DNA from: Candidatus Rokuibacteriota bacterium
GTDB taxonomy: Bacteria; Methylomirabilota; Methylomirabilia; Rokubacteriales; CSP1-6
Length of the DNA: 32,067 nucleotides
Assembly (NCBI GenBank): GCA_003220265.1
Contig: QHRW01000087.1
Location: 1-32,067 of the forward strand
Direction: 5' to 3'
The notes below the pieces were generated by a model that was given only the letters and a program-made list of their open reading frames with translations, was not told where the DNA came from and did no database searches. The position numbers and the translations under genes were made by a program. Below, one piece after another: positions 15,564-22,844 of the stretch (its first letter is position 1; every line of letters begins with the position of its first letter).

Positions 15564-16433
15564 AGCCAGCAGTCGCGCCGGGTGGCCTCGGTCGTGACAC
15601 CGGAGCCTGTGGTCGAGGGCGCCGGCGTGCACCTGCGTCGGAGCATTGGCACGCGGAAGCTCGACCACCTCGATCCCTTCCTGCTGCTCGACCACTTCGA
15701 GTCGGCGTCGCCAGCCGACTACGAGGCCGGCTTCCCGTATCACCCTCATCGGGGCATCGAGACGGTGACGCTCGTCCGCGCCGGTGAGATCCGGCACGCT
15801 GACTCGCTGGGGCACCGCGGCACGATCGGTGCCGGCGACGTCCAGTGGATGACCTCGGGCAGCGGGATCATGCACGAAGAGATGCCGCAGGTGCGTCCCG
15901 GGGGCATCGCGGGCTTGCAGCTCTGGCTCAACCTGCCTGCACGCGACAAGATGAGCCGGCCGAAGTATCGCGATCTCTCGGCCGACCGTCTCGCCGACAC
16001 GGAGACGGCCGAGGGCGCGCGCATTCGTGTGATCGCGGGCGAGGCGAGCGGCGGCCGACTGGTGGGCCCCGTCGAAGGCTTGGCGGTGGCACCGAAGTTC
16101 ATCGACGTGACGCTGCCGCCCGGCGCCAGCTTCCGGGAGGCGGTGCCGCGCGGCCATACCACGTTTGCCTACGTCGATCAGGGCGAGGTGCGGTTCGGTC
16201 CCGACCGGACGGCGGTCCGTGCGCCCGCGCTCGTCGTGTTCGGTGACGGGGACGTGGTGGAGGCGGCGACGAACGGCGCGGGCGGGCGCTTCCTGCTCGC
16301 GGCGGCGCGCCCGCTGGCCGAGCCCATCGCCCGCTACGGGCCCTTCGTGATGAACACGCGCGCCGAGATCGAGCAGACGCTGCAGGAGCTTCGCGGCGGC
16401 CGCTTCATCCGCGAGGAGCCGCGCGACGCCTGA
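15561..16433 (+). CDS. Pirin-family bicupin protein
   Basis: This 290-residue protein is a pirin: N-terminal cupin with FLLLDHFESASPADYEAGFP, the metal-site motif HPHRGIETVTLV, GDVQWMTSGSGIMHEEM and the LQLWLNLPARDKM sequence. A second, more variable cupin (about 160-285) ends in RYGPFVMNTRAEI. The His residues of HPHRG and the His-Glu of MHEEM match the iron site seen in pirins. Bacterial pirins can be quercetin 2,3-dioxygenases or redox-dependent regulators; which applies is unknown. A strong AGGAGG site precedes the ATG, inside a hairpin. It lies 53 bases after the kinase operon and may be its last gene. Confidence 0.93.
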   Translation: MSQQSRRVASVVTPEPVVEGAGVHLRRSIGTRKLDHLDPFLLLDHFESASPADYEAGFPYHPHRGIETVTLVRAGEIRHADSLGHRGTIGAGDVQWMTSGSGIMHEEMPQVRPGGIAGLQLWLNLPARDKMSRPKYRDLSADRLADTETAEGARIRVIAGEASGGRLVGPVEGLAVAPKFIDVTLPPGASFREAVPRGHTTFAYVDQGEVRFGPDRTAVRAPALVVFGDGDVVEAATNGAGGRFLLAAARPLAEPIARYGPFVMNTRAEIEQTLQELRGGRFIREEPRDA

Positions 16434-16460
16434 GGCGACTGACAGGGGCTCGCGCGATCC

Positions 16461-17339
16461 TCAGCGCACCCACCACAGCACGGCGGCGCCCACCAGGATG
16501 CGATAGATCGCAAAGGGCGTGAAGCCGCGCGTGCGGACCCAGGCCATGAACCACGCCACCACGCCGTACGCGACGATGAAGGAGACCACGAAGCCGATGG
16601 CCAGCACGATCCAGGCGTGGGCGGTGTGGGGCATCGCGCCGATCGCGCTGGCCTCGCCGGCGGGGGGACGGAGAGACTTCAGCAGGTCGTAGAGCGTGGC
16701 CGCCGCCATCGTCGGGATTGAGAGGAAGAAGGAGAACTCCAGCGCGGCGGGACGGCTCATGCCGGCGAGCATGCCGGCGGTGATCGTCGCCATCGAGCGT
16801 GAGGTTCCGGGGAAGACCGCCGAGAGGACCTGGCACGCGCCGATCCACAACGCCTGCCCGGCCGACATCTTCTCGGTGTCGTCGGTGATGCGGTGGCGCA
16901 CGAAGGCGCCCTGGTTCGTGCGCTCGTAGACCGTGTCCACGGCCCACATCACGATGCCGCCTGAGATGAGCGAGGCGGCCATCACGAACAGGCTCTCCAG
17001 GTGCTTGCCGATGACCCTGGTCAGGAGAAAGGCGGGCACGGCCGTGGCCACGAAGGCCAGCAGCGTGAGCGTGAGCGGATGGCTCGCCACCGTGCGGTCG
17101 CCGCGGGTGCCGCGCGGGAACGTGCGGATGAACGCGGCCAGCCGGTGGCGGAAGTAGATCGGCAGGCAGAGGATGGCGCCGAGCTGGATGACGATCGAGA
17201 AGGTCTTCCAGTAGGCGTTGCCGAGATCCACGCCCAGCAGCGCTTCGACGATGCGCAGGTGCGCGGTCGAGCTGACGGGCAGGAACTCCGTCAACCCCTC
17301 GACGATCCCGAGCAACGCGGCCAGGACGTAATCGTTCAA
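16461..17339 (-). CDS. uppP: Undecaprenyl-diphosphatase UppP (BacA)
   Basis: This 292-residue membrane enzyme converts undecaprenyl diphosphate to the monophosphate carrier used for peptidoglycan and other surface polymers. The two family motifs are present: GIVEGLTEFLPVSSTAHL (11-28) and FPGTSRSMATITAG (176-189), holding the expected Glu, His27 and Arg181. About eight hydrophobic segments cover the protein. Length is near 270-290 residues, usual for the family. Translation starts with TTG at 17339, one base after the stop of the reductase gene; no better start exists. This implies coupling to the upstream gene and modest expression. It also confers bacitracin tolerance in other species. Confidence 0.95.
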   Translation of the reverse strand: MNDYVLAALLGIVEGLTEFLPVSSTAHLRIVEALLGVDLGNAYWKTFSIVIQLGAILCLPIYFRHRLAAFIRTFPRGTRGDRTVASHPLTLTLLAFVATAVPAFLLTRVIGKHLESLFVMAASLISGGIVMWAVDTVYERTNQGAFVRHRITDDTEKMSAGQALWIGACQVLSAVFPGTSRSMATITAGMLAGMSRPAALEFSFFLSIPTMAAATLYDLLKSLRPPAGEASAIGAMPHTAHAWIVLAIGFVVSFIVAYGVVAWFMAWVRTRGFTPFAIYRILVGAAVLWWVR

Positions 17340-17340
17340 C

Positions 17341-18159
17341 TCACATCACCACGTCCTCGCCGCCGTCCACACCGATGACGTTGCCGGTGATCCACGCGGT
17401 GTCGGGATGCGAGAGGACGACGAGGGCGCGGGCGACGTCGTCGGGGGTCGTGAGGCGGCCCGAGGGGTTGCGCCGCTCGGCGCCCTGCTCGAGCGACTCG
17501 TAGCCGGGGATCTTCTGCGCGGCCCGCGTCGCGGTGACGCCGGCGCGGATCGCGTTGGCGGTGATGGCGCGGGGGGCCAGCTCGACGGCGAGCTGGCGGA
17601 TGTGCGCCTCCAGCGCGGCCTTGGCCGCCGACACGGGGCCGTAGTAGGGGAGCGCGCGCGTGCCGCCCGCCGAGGTCATGGCGTAGATGCGGCCGCCGGC
17701 GCCCATGAGGCCGTGCGCCACCACGTCCTGCGTCCAGTAGACGAGCGAGTGCGCCATCACGTCCACCGTCATGTCGATCTGGGCGCGCGTCGCCACGTCC
17801 TTGGCCTCGGCGCCGACCATGAGCTTCAGGGTGCCGAAGGCCAGCGAGTGCAGGAGCACGCGCAGCGTGCCCATGCCCCCGGACGCCTTCAGCGTCTGCT
17901 CCATGGCCGCCACCACCTCCGCGCGCCTGGCGTCGTCGGCGGCGTTGACGTTGAAGAACTGCGCGCGCCGGCCCAGCGCTTCGATCCCGGCGATCACACG
18001 CTCGGCGCTCGGCAGCGTGGCGCGTCGGTCCAGGTGAACGCCGAAAACGTCGAGCCCGGCGCCGGCCAGCGCGAGCGCGGTGGCGCCGCCGAAGCCCGAG
18101 GAGGCGCCGAGGACGAGGGCCCAGCCGGAAAGACGGATCGGAGAGGGCGCGTCGACCAT
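17341..18159 (-). CDS. FabL-like enoyl-ACP reductase (SDR superfamily)
   Basis: This 272-residue SDR has the nucleotide-binding motif VLGASSGFGGATA (16-28) and the enoyl-ACP reductase hallmark LLHSLAFG (102-109). Its catalytic Tyr173 and Lys180 are six residues apart (YGPVSAAK), the Y-x6-K spacing of enoyl-ACP reductases and not Y-x3-K of general SDRs. The stretch AAKAALEAHIRQLAVELAP resembles Bacillus FabL. It probably reduces enoyl-ACP in the last step of fatty acid elongation with NADPH or NADH. Its gene ends one base before uppP, giving a lipid/envelope pair. Its start is 37 bases from the divergent MoaB-like gene. Confidence 0.82.
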   Translation of the reverse strand: MVDAPSPIRLSGWALVLGASSGFGGATALALAGAGLDVFGVHLDRRATLPSAERVIAGIEALGRRAQFFNVNAADDARRAEVVAAMEQTLKASGGMGTLRVLLHSLAFGTLKLMVGAEAKDVATRAQIDMTVDVMAHSLVYWTQDVVAHGLMGAGGRIYAMTSAGGTRALPYYGPVSAAKAALEAHIRQLAVELAPRAITANAIRAGVTATRAAQKIPGYESLEQGAERRNPSGRLTTPDDVARALVVLSHPDTAWITGNVIGVDGGEDVVM

Positions 18160-18171
18160 GCGTCGCCGCGC

Positions 18172-18186
18172 ATTCTATCGTAGAAT
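18172..18186. promoter_or_regulatory. Palindromic divergent -10 elements
   Basis: ATTCTA-TCG-TAGAAT is an inverted repeat with a 3-base centre in the 37-bp gap between two divergent genes. It gives a TAGAAT -10 hexamer (5 of 6) on each strand, ending 10 bases before the plus-strand ATG (18197) and 12 bases before the minus-strand ATG (18159). Neither start has a ribosome site, so both messages may be nearly leaderless. No clear -35 hexamers were found. Confidence 0.45.
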
Positions 18187-18196
18187 TCCTCACGGC

Positions 18197-18925
18197 ATGC
18201 CGAAGACCGCTGGAATCATTCTCGTCGGCAACGAGATCCTGTCGGGCAAGGTCGAGGACGCCAACGCCGTCTATCTCTGCCGCGAGCTGCGCGCCCTCGG
18301 CGTGGACGTGCGCCGCATCACCGTGATCCCCGACGAGGTCCAGCTCATCGCCGACGAGGTGGCCACCTTCAGCCGCGACTACGACGTCGTGTTCACCTCG
18401 GGCGGCGTCGGGCCCACGCACGACGACGTGACGATCGAGGGCGTGGCGCGCGCGATGATGGTGCCCGTCGTGCGCCACTCGCTGCTGGTCGAGCTGCTGG
18501 AGCGCTACTACCGCGGCAAGGTCACCGAGGCCGCGCTGCGCATGGCCGAGATCCCTCAGGGGGCGGAGCTGGTCGGCGGCGAGACGGTGCGCTTCCCCAC
18601 CGTGCTCATGCGCAACGTGTACGTGCTGCCGGGCGTGCCCGAGATCTTCCGCGCCAAGTTCGAGGCGCTGCGCGAGCGGTTCCGTGACGCGCCCATCCAT
18701 CTCAAGAACGTCTTCGTCGGCATCGGCGAAGGCACGCTGGCCGACTATCTCAACCGGCTGCTCGTCGATTTCCCGCTGCTGCAGCTCGGCTCCTATCCGG
18801 AGTTCTCCAACCCGGAGTACAAGGTGAAGGTCACGCTCGAGTCGCGCGACCGCGGCTACCTGGAGCAGGCGCTGACGGAGCTCCTCACCCGCCTGCCGGA
18901 TGGCGTGGTGGTCAAGGTCACCTAG
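18197..18925 (+). CDS. MoaB/CinA-N-type molybdopterin-binding domain protein
   Basis: This 242-residue cytoplasmic protein has the MoCF-biosynthesis (MoaB/Mog) fold: GIILVGNEILSGKVEDANA (6-24), DEVATFSRDYDVVFTSGGVGPTHDD and VLPGVPEIFRAKFE. This is the N-terminal module of CinA competence/damage proteins without the deamidase C-terminal module. Stand-alone copies are generally annotated as molybdopterin-binding or competence/damage-inducible protein A; many act in pyridine-nucleotide repair or are uncharacterised. There is no molybdenum-cofactor gene nearby. The ATG has no ribosome site and lies 10 bases after a -10-like hexamer. Its TAG stop is in frame with the following glycosyltransferase. 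Confidence 0.85.
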   Translation: MPKTAGIILVGNEILSGKVEDANAVYLCRELRALGVDVRRITVIPDEVQLIADEVATFSRDYDVVFTSGGVGPTHDDVTIEGVARAMMVPVVRHSLLVELLERYYRGKVTEAALRMAEIPQGAELVGGETVRFPTVLMRNVYVLPGVPEIFRAKFEALRERFRDAPIHLKNVFVGIGEGTLADYLNRLLVDFPLLQLGSYPEFSNPEYKVKVTLESRDRGYLEQALTELLTRLPDGVVVKVT

Positions 18926-18970
18926 CTGCCGCGGATTCCGTTCGGCCTCGCCCTGCTGGCCATCGGCCTG

Positions 18971-20707
18971 ATGTACCTGCTCGGGCTGGGGACGGCTCCT
19001 TTCCTCGATCCCCCGGAGGGCTTCCACGCGGCCATCGCGCAGGGCCTGCGCGCCTCGGGCGACTGGACGACGCTGCGCCTGGACGGCGTGCGCTACTTCG
19101 ACAAGCCGCCGCTGCTCTACTGGCTCCTGGGCCTGTCGTTCGGGATGTTCGGGCCCACCGAGGCGGCGGCGCGCGTGTGGCCGGCGCTGGCGGCCATCGG
19201 CACCGCCGGCGTCACGGGCTGGATCGGCACGATGCTCGGCGGCGCGCGCGTCGGCCTCCTCGCCGCGCTCCTCACCGCGGCCAACATAGGGATGTTCGTC
19301 CTCGGGCGCGAGGTGAAGCCCGACCTGCTGTTCATCTTCTTCATCGTGCTGGCCTTCGCGGGCTTCGTCGTGGCCTATCGCGGCGGCGGCCGCTGGGGCC
19401 TCGCGCTGGCGTACGCGAGCCTGGGGGTGGCCGCGCTGGCCAAGGATTTCCTGGGGGCCGTCGCGCCGCTCGGCGTGGTCGTGGCGTTTCTCTGGATCAC
19501 GCGCGAGCGTCCGTACGCCGCGTGGGCGCCGTGGTGGGGCGTGCTGGCCCTGATTGCCATCGCGTTGCCCTGGTACGCGGCCGTCGAGCTCCACAGCCGC
19601 GGCTTTCTCTGGTACACGGTCGTGGACAACCACGTCCTGAACTTCGCGCGGCAGCGCGTCTTCCCCGACGAGGACGTGCCGCTGGGCTCGCTGCAGTTCC
19701 TGGGCGTCACGCTGGCGGCGTTCCTGCCGTGGGTGCTGGCGGCGCCGTGGGCCATTGCACGAGCGCTGCGGCCGCCGTGGCCGAACGCCGAGGCGCGCCT
19801 GTGGGGCTTGCTGGCGCTGTGGGTCGTGCTGGTGCTCGGATTCTTCACGCTCTCGCCGTTCAAGCTGCCGCACTACGGCGTGCCGGCGTTTCCCGCACTC
19901 GCGCTGCTGTTGGCCCGCGTGTGGGACGAGTCGATCGAGGCGCTGCCCGGCTCGCTGCCGCCGCGCACGCTGCTCGCCCCCATCACCGTCCTCTTCGCGC
20001 TGGTCGCCGCCGGCCTCGTGCTGGGCTCGCAGGGCCACCTCTCGATGCCCGCCGGCGCGCTGGAGAGCGTGGACGTGTCCGCGCGCAATCTCGCCGCGCG
20101 GGGCCAGGTCGCCGCCGCCTCGCCGAGGCCCGTCTACGCGCCCGTCATGCTCAAGAGCGGGCTCGTGTTTGCGGTGGCGGCGGTGGCGATGGCCGTCGCG
20201 ACGGCGCGGCGACTGCCCGCTGCGGGCATCGGCGTGGCGCTGGCGGCCATGATCGCGTTCCTGCCGATGGCCGCCGAGGGGATGGCGATCTTCGCGCGCA
20301 GCCGGTCGGCGCGGCCGATCGTGGCCGAGCTGAGCCGCCGGCTCGGCCCGGCCGACGTCGTGGTCCACGAGGGACCGCTGGAAGGCAGCGCCTCGCTGCT
20401 GCTCACCGTGCCGCGTCGCGTGCACATCGTGGACGGCCTGCACTCGAACCTGGCCTTCGGCGCGACGTTTCCCGACGCGCGCGACGTCTTCTGGACGCCG
20501 AGCCGCCTGCGTGAGGCCTGGATGGCGCCGGGGCGAGTATTCCTGGTTTCCACCGTCGAGCCGTCGCGCAGCCTCGCGCGCACGCTGCAGCCTGCGCACT
20601 TGCTGGTTACAGGCGGCGGCCGCTGGCTTTATGTCAATCACGTTGGGGGGCCCCGAGATGGCCCCCCACACCCCCAAACTCTCGGCGGCGTCCCGGCAAA
20701 GCCGTGA
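18971..20707 (+). CDS. GT39/ArnT-like membrane glycosyltransferase
   Basis: This membrane protein belongs to the dolichyl-phosphate-mannose/ArnT-like (GT39/GT83) superfamily that moves a sugar from a lipid-phosphate donor to a target outside the membrane. The first loop after helix 1 has FLDPPEGFHAA, where relatives have a catalytic Asp (DxxEG/DEARY type), then YFDKPPLLYWL and REVKPDLLF. About ten hydrophobic segments cover residues 1-420, followed by an extracytoplasmic C-terminal domain. The first ATG (18971) would cut into membrane helix 1. The frame is open back to the TAG at 18923 and offers only CTG (18926) or ATT as earlier starts. The final 20 or so residues (VGGPRDGPPHPQTLGG and on) come from a repeat element. 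Confidence 0.85.
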   Translation: MYLLGLGTAPFLDPPEGFHAAIAQGLRASGDWTTLRLDGVRYFDKPPLLYWLLGLSFGMFGPTEAAARVWPALAAIGTAGVTGWIGTMLGGARVGLLAALLTAANIGMFVLGREVKPDLLFIFFIVLAFAGFVVAYRGGGRWGLALAYASLGVAALAKDFLGAVAPLGVVVAFLWITRERPYAAWAPWWGVLALIAIALPWYAAVELHSRGFLWYTVVDNHVLNFARQRVFPDEDVPLGSLQFLGVTLAAFLPWVLAAPWAIARALRPPWPNAEARLWGLLALWVVLVLGFFTLSPFKLPHYGVPAFPALALLLARVWDESIEALPGSLPPRTLLAPITVLFALVAAGLVLGSQGHLSMPAGALESVDVSARNLAARGQVAAASPRPVYAPVMLKSGLVFAVAAVAMAVATARRLPAAGIGVALAAMIAFLPMAAEGMAIFARSRSARPIVAELSRRLGPADVVVHEGPLEGSASLLLTVPRRVHIVDGLHSNLAFGATFPDARDVFWTPSRLREAWMAPGRVFLVSTVEPSRSLARTLQPAHLLVTGGGRWLYVNHVGGPRDGPPHPQTLGGVPAKP

Positions 20708-20708
20708 C
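20641..20708 (-). repeat. Diverged copy of the two-hairpin repeat family
   Basis: Read on the minus strand, this matches the elements at 30166-30333 in order and spacing: CACGGCT.GCCGGG.CGC, then GGGGG, then GGGGGGCCATCTCGG and its paired arm. One hairpin has 8-bp arms (GGGGGGCC at 20645-20652, GGCCCCCC at 20660-20667). It supplies the last codons and the stop of the glycosyltransferase and the earliest GTG of the next gene. Confidence 0.65.
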
Positions 20709-21426
20709 GCCCCTCGATTCCCGTGCGGCTATGATGCACGGCGTGGCGATGGCGGGGGCACGGTATACGCTCAAGGCTGATCCGCACAGCAGCCACTCGG
20801 TGATGCTGCGATGGCTCGGTGATGGGCGCGGCCGGCGGCTGCTGGACGTGGGGGCGGCCGACGGCTTGCTGAGCCGCGAGCTGAGCGCGCGCGGCTGGCG
20901 CGTGACGGGAATCGAGGCGGACGCCGAGCGCGCGAAGGCCGGCGCGGGGACGTGCGAGACGATGCTCGTGGCCGACCTCGACCGCGAGGCGCCGGCGCTG
21001 CACGGCCTGTTCGATGCGATCGTCTACGGTGACGTGCTCGAGCACTTGCGCGATCCCGCGCGCGTGCTGGCCGAGCTCAACCGCCGGCTGGCGCCCGGCG
21101 GGCAGGTGGTGATCTCCGTGCCCAACGTCGCGCACCTGTGGATGCGCCTGTCGCTGGCCGCCGGCCGCTTCGAGTATGCCGACCGGGGCATCCTCGATCG
21201 CACGCATCTGCGCTTCTTCACCCGGCGCTCGCTGGCCGCGCTGCTCGACGGCGCCGGGCTGCGCCTCACGCGGATGACCGCCACGCCGGTACCGCTCCAC
21301 CAGGTGCTGCCGCCGCGGCTGCACGGGCGCGCGCTGGCGGCTCTGCACGGCGCCAGCGCGGCGGCGGCGCGCGTGCTGCCGCGGCTGCTCGGCTACCAGT
21401 TCGTCGCGCTGGCGAGGCAAGCGTGA
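20704..21426 (+). CDS. Class I SAM-dependent methyltransferase
   Basis: This protein of up to 240 residues is a Methyltransf_23-type enzyme. Motif I is LLDVGAADGLLS, motif II region GIEADAERA, motif IV YGDVLEHLRDP and motif VI LAPGGQVVISVPN. The C-terminal part is DRGILDRTHLRFFTRRSLA, as in methyltransferases often found beside glycosyltransferases. It acts in the cytoplasm on an unknown acceptor, possibly a sugar-lipid or small molecule. The GTG at 20704 overlaps the upstream stop, but lies inside the repeat; ATGs at 20731, 20734 and 20749 are good alternatives, and 20749 gives MAGARYTLKADPHSSHS. The stop overlaps the next GTG. Confidence 0.82.
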   Translation: MTPLDSRAAMMHGVAMAGARYTLKADPHSSHSVMLRWLGDGRGRRLLDVGAADGLLSRELSARGWRVTGIEADAERAKAGAGTCETMLVADLDREAPALHGLFDAIVYGDVLEHLRDPARVLAELNRRLAPGGQVVISVPNVAHLWMRLSLAAGRFEYADRGILDRTHLRFFTRRSLAALLDGAGLRLTRMTATPVPLHQVLPPRLHGRALAALHGASAAAARVLPRLLGYQFVALARQA

Positions 21427-22190
21427 GCGATCGTCCCAAGGTCGTCGTCGTCATGCCGGCCTACAACGCCGGCCGCACGCTGCGCATGACGTACGAGGAG
21501 CTGCCCAAGGAGGCGGTGCACCTCGTCATCCTCGTCGACGACGGCTCGACCGACCGCACGCTGGAGATCGCGCGCGAGCTCGGGCTGGAGATCTTCGTCC
21601 ACAACAAGAACTACGGCTACGGCGCCAACCAGAAGACCTGCTACACCGAGGCGCTGCGCGCGGGGGCGGCCGTGGTGGTCATGGTCCATCCCGACTACCA
21701 GTACGATCCGACCCTGGTGCCGCAGATGATCGCGCCGATCGAGCGCGGCGAGGCCGACATCGTCCTGGGCAGCCGGCTCAAGTCCGGCTCGGCGCTGGCC
21801 CAGGGCATGCCGTGGTGGAAGTTCGCGGCCAACCGGTTTCTCACTTGGGTGGAGAACCGCGTCTTCGGACTCTCGCTCTCGGAGTACCACACCGGCTATC
21901 GCGCCTTCCGGCGCGAGGTGCTGGAGACGGTGAACTTTCCCGCCAACTCCGACGGCTTCGTCTTCGACCAGGAGATCATCGCCCAGGCCGTCGCGGCGCG
22001 CTTCCGCATCGCCGAGATCGCGGTGCCCACGCGCTACTTCGCCGAGGCGTCCTCGGCGAGCCTGACCGCCTCGATCGTGTACGGCCTGCGCATTCTCTCC
22101 GTGCTGTTCTGGTACGGGCTGCACCGGGCGGGCGTGCGCCGCTCGCGGCGCTTCGACAGCCCGCGCTCGCGCTACTCGCGCTTGGCCTGA
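21423..22190 (+). CDS. DPM1-like family 2 glycosyltransferase
   Basis: This 255-residue enzyme has the GT2 fold: VVVVMPAYNAGRTL (7-20), VDDGSTDRTLEIA (38-50), NYGYGANQKT and MVHPDYQYDP (87-96). Then come VLGSRLKSG and FLTWVENRVFGLSLSEYHTG, the acceptor region typical of dolichol-phosphate-mannose synthase-like proteins. Such enzymes load a sugar onto polyprenyl phosphate, so this is a plausible donor-maker for the GT39-type enzyme two genes upstream. It lacks the C-terminal membrane helices that some relatives have. GTG start overlaps the methyltransferase stop. Its last 19 bases overlap the convergent methyltransferase gene. Confidence 0.9.
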   Translation: MSDRPKVVVVMPAYNAGRTLRMTYEELPKEAVHLVILVDDGSTDRTLEIARELGLEIFVHNKNYGYGANQKTCYTEALRAGAAVVVMVHPDYQYDPTLVPQMIAPIERGEADIVLGSRLKSGSALAQGMPWWKFAANRFLTWVENRVFGLSLSEYHTGYRAFRREVLETVNFPANSDGFVFDQEIIAQAVAARFRIAEIAVPTRYFAEASSASLTASIVYGLRILSVLFWYGLHRAGVRRSRRFDSPRSRYSRLA

Positions 22191-22837
22191 CCCCGCTGCA
22201 GCCAGGCCACGTAGAGATCGTAGGCCGGCACCAGCAGCACGGGCGGCGCCAGCGCCATCATCACTTCCTTCCACGACTGGGCGCCGCGACGCTTCCACGC
22301 CGCCACCACGCCGGCGACGGTGCGGCGGAACGCCGGGTTCACGGGCGCCTTGAAGGCGGCGGCCACCACCGTGTGCGGCAGCGTGCGCAGGCCGACCATC
22401 TCCACGATCGAGTCGTCGAACGGGGCCACGAGGCTGGCGAAGCCGCTCGCGGTGAAGCGCCAGTAGTCGTCGGGATGGAGGTGGATGGGAAAGTACATGA
22501 CGGAGGTCATCACCAGGAGCCCGCCCGGCCGCAGGCAGCGGTAGAGCTCGGCCATCGCGCGGAAGGGCTCGCGCACGTGCTCGACCGTGTCCAGCAGCAG
22601 CGCGGTGCCGATGGTGTCGGCGGCCAGCGTCAGCCGATGGAGGTCCTGGACCTCGTCGACGCCGAGCCCGGGTGACAGATCGCAGCCGACGAAGCGGCGT
22701 CCCGAAAAGCAGCTCCGCACGTCGCCGCGCGCTTCCTGGCCGGGCACGCGGTAGGCGCCGAACTCGTAGATCGGCTCGGGGACGGCCGTGGCCGCGGAGC
22801 CCAGCGCGGCCACGAGCTTGAAGATGGTCGTCCGCAT
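22172..22837 (-). CDS. SAM-dependent methyltransferase with atypical motif I
   Basis: This 221-residue protein resembles Methyltransf_11-type enzymes in its middle and end: LDTVEHVREPFRAMAELYRC, LRPGGLLVMTSVMYFPIHLH and the HPDDYWRFTASGF segment. I recall that segment in methyltransferases acting near polysaccharide genes. The usual motif I (DxGxGxG) is not obvious; RRFVGCDLSPGLGVD occupies the acidic/ribose-binding area. The N-terminus (VPEPIYEFGAYRVPGQEA) is unusual. It may therefore be an enzyme with altered SAM binding. Seven bases separate it from the DUF2079 gene, which lies upstream in the same operon. The gene end overlaps the convergent GT2 gene by 19 bases. Confidence 0.75.
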   Translation of the reverse strand: MRTTIFKLVAALGSAATAVPEPIYEFGAYRVPGQEARGDVRSCFSGRRFVGCDLSPGLGVDEVQDLHRLTLAADTIGTALLLDTVEHVREPFRAMAELYRCLRPGGLLVMTSVMYFPIHLHPDDYWRFTASGFASLVAPFDDSIVEMVGLRTLPHTVVAAAFKAPVNPAFRRTVAGVVAAWKRRGAQSWKEVMMALAPPVLLVPAYDLYVAWLQRGQAKRE

Positions 22838-22844
22838 GGCGCGC

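Noticed and set aside
17336..20677. Very long minus-strand open frame (over 1100 codons) opposite the glycosyltransferase and MoaB-like genes
   Set aside because: It is rich in Arg, His and Gly, has no domain, and overlaps clear genes. Long antisense frames are expected in high-GC DNA.
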